Part shown: positions 6,079 to 6,221 of the stretch, piece after piece
How positions within the stretch are numbered: position 1 is the stretch's first letter
How the letters are laid out: each line of letters starts with the position of its first letter
Source: an uncultured Oxalobacteraceae bacterium
GTDB taxonomy: Bacteria; Pseudomonadota; Gammaproteobacteria; Burkholderiales; Burkholderiaceae
DNA: 6,221 nt
Assembly: GCA_946480015.1 (NCBI GenBank)
Contig: CAMLIL010000162.1
Coordinates: 1-6,221, forward strand
Direction: 5' to 3'
Translations under genes and position numbers: made by a program
Notes under the pieces: generated by a model
The model's input: only the letters and a program-made list of their open reading frames with translations
Databases searched by the model: none
What the model was told of the DNA's origin: nothing

Positions 6079-6221
6079 ATGGCCAAGAAAGAGCACATCT
6101 CCGAAACTCCGGCGACCCACATGCTGCGCAAGCAGGGCGTCGCCTTCACCGAGCACCCTTACACCTACGAAGAACACGGCGGCACCGCAGTGTCGGCGCG
6201 CGAACTGGGCGTGGACGAACA
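6079..6221 (+). CDS. ybaK: YbaK/EbsC-type Cys-tRNA(Pro) deacylase (5' part, runs off the window)
   Basis: The frame opens at ATG 6079 and continues to the last base, giving 47 residues. The sequence has 'ETPATHMLRKQGVAFTEHPY', then 'EEHGGTAVSARELGVDE', the characteristic N-terminus of the bacterial YbaK/EbsC deacylase family, which clears Cys wrongly attached to tRNA(Pro) (and, in some members, related mischarged tRNAs) in the cytoplasm. The catalytic Lys region ('VVKTL' in relatives) would fall just beyond the window edge, so activity cannot be judged. No good Shine-Dalgarno is visible, but the start fits the usual family length and no upstream in-frame ATG exists; Met at 6121 would cut off the conserved 'ETPAT'. 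It follows the signalling gene by 72 bases with its own promoter candidate, so it need not be co-transcribed. Confidence 0.85.
   Translation, partial: MAKKEHISETPATHMLRKQGVAFTEHPYTYEEHGGTAVSARELGVDE

Larger units (their letters stand above)
5999..6084 (+). repeat. right copy of imperfect direct repeat (ybaK start region)
   Basis: This is the partner of 2237-2314, 86 bases long, with an extra 11 bases (6040-6050) that the left copy lacks. It begins inside the last codons of the large signalling gene, so that gene's final His codon and TGA stop lie in repeat sequence. It ends at the first codons of ybaK. On the minus strand it preserves a decayed version of the EEP start. The pair brackets the large signalling gene. 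Confidence 0.75.

Noticed and set aside
1..6221. CRISPR arrays, tRNA or rRNA genes, insertion sequences with terminal inverted repeats, transposase or integrase genes
   Set aside because: None seen on either strand; the window is almost fully occupied by protein genes, and the only substantial non-coding gaps are 2273-2451 and 6007-6078.

Overview
The window comes from a GC-rich (roughly two thirds G+C by eye) Gram-negative bacterium. The style of the proteins fits Betaproteobacteria, perhaps the Oxalobacteraceae/Burkholderiales: a YbaK-type deacylase with a 'SETPAT...HGGTAVSARELGVDE' N-terminus, stacked PAS/GAF/histidine kinase/GGDEF/EAL proteins, and very high-GC third positions. This placement is inference from protein style; no rRNA or other marker is present.

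Layout from left to right. (1) 1-1317, plus strand: the 3' part of a PAS-GGDEF-EAL cyclic-di-GMP protein whose beginning lies outside the window. (2) 1298-2272, minus strand: a complete cytoplasmic endonuclease/exonuclease/phosphatase (EEP) family protein that overlaps the end of gene 1 tail-to-tail by 20 bases. (3) 2273-2451: an intergenic region of about 180 bases between divergent genes. It carries the EEP ribosome-binding site, a 7-bp inverted repeat and the upstream region of the next gene. (4) 2452-6006, plus strand: a very large soluble signalling protein with the order PAS-like, GAF-like, HisKA, HATPase, receiver, GGDEF, EAL. (5) 6007-6078: a short gap with a promoter-like element. (6) 6079 to the window end, plus strand: the first 47 codons of a ybaK-type Cys-tRNA(Pro) deacylase gene.

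The two plus-strand signalling genes both make or break cyclic-di-GMP. The large protein looks like a complete phosphorelay (kinase plus receiver) wired directly to a diguanylate cyclase. Its EAL domain carries Gln in place of the first Glu of the EGVE motif (the general base of EAL phosphodiesterases), so its net output is probably c-di-GMP synthesis. The EEP and YbaK-type proteins have no evident link to c-di-GMP.

The most interesting structure is a pair of imperfect direct repeats, about 78 and 86 bases, at 2237-2314 and 5999-6084, exactly bracketing the large signalling gene. The left copy contains the real start of the EEP gene. The right copy contains a decayed EEP start (minus strand, 'MQQAPRFA' versus the real 'MQQEIRFA') together with the real start of ybaK. 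This suggests that EEP and ybaK were once divergent neighbours and that the large gene was inserted between them with duplication of the junction.
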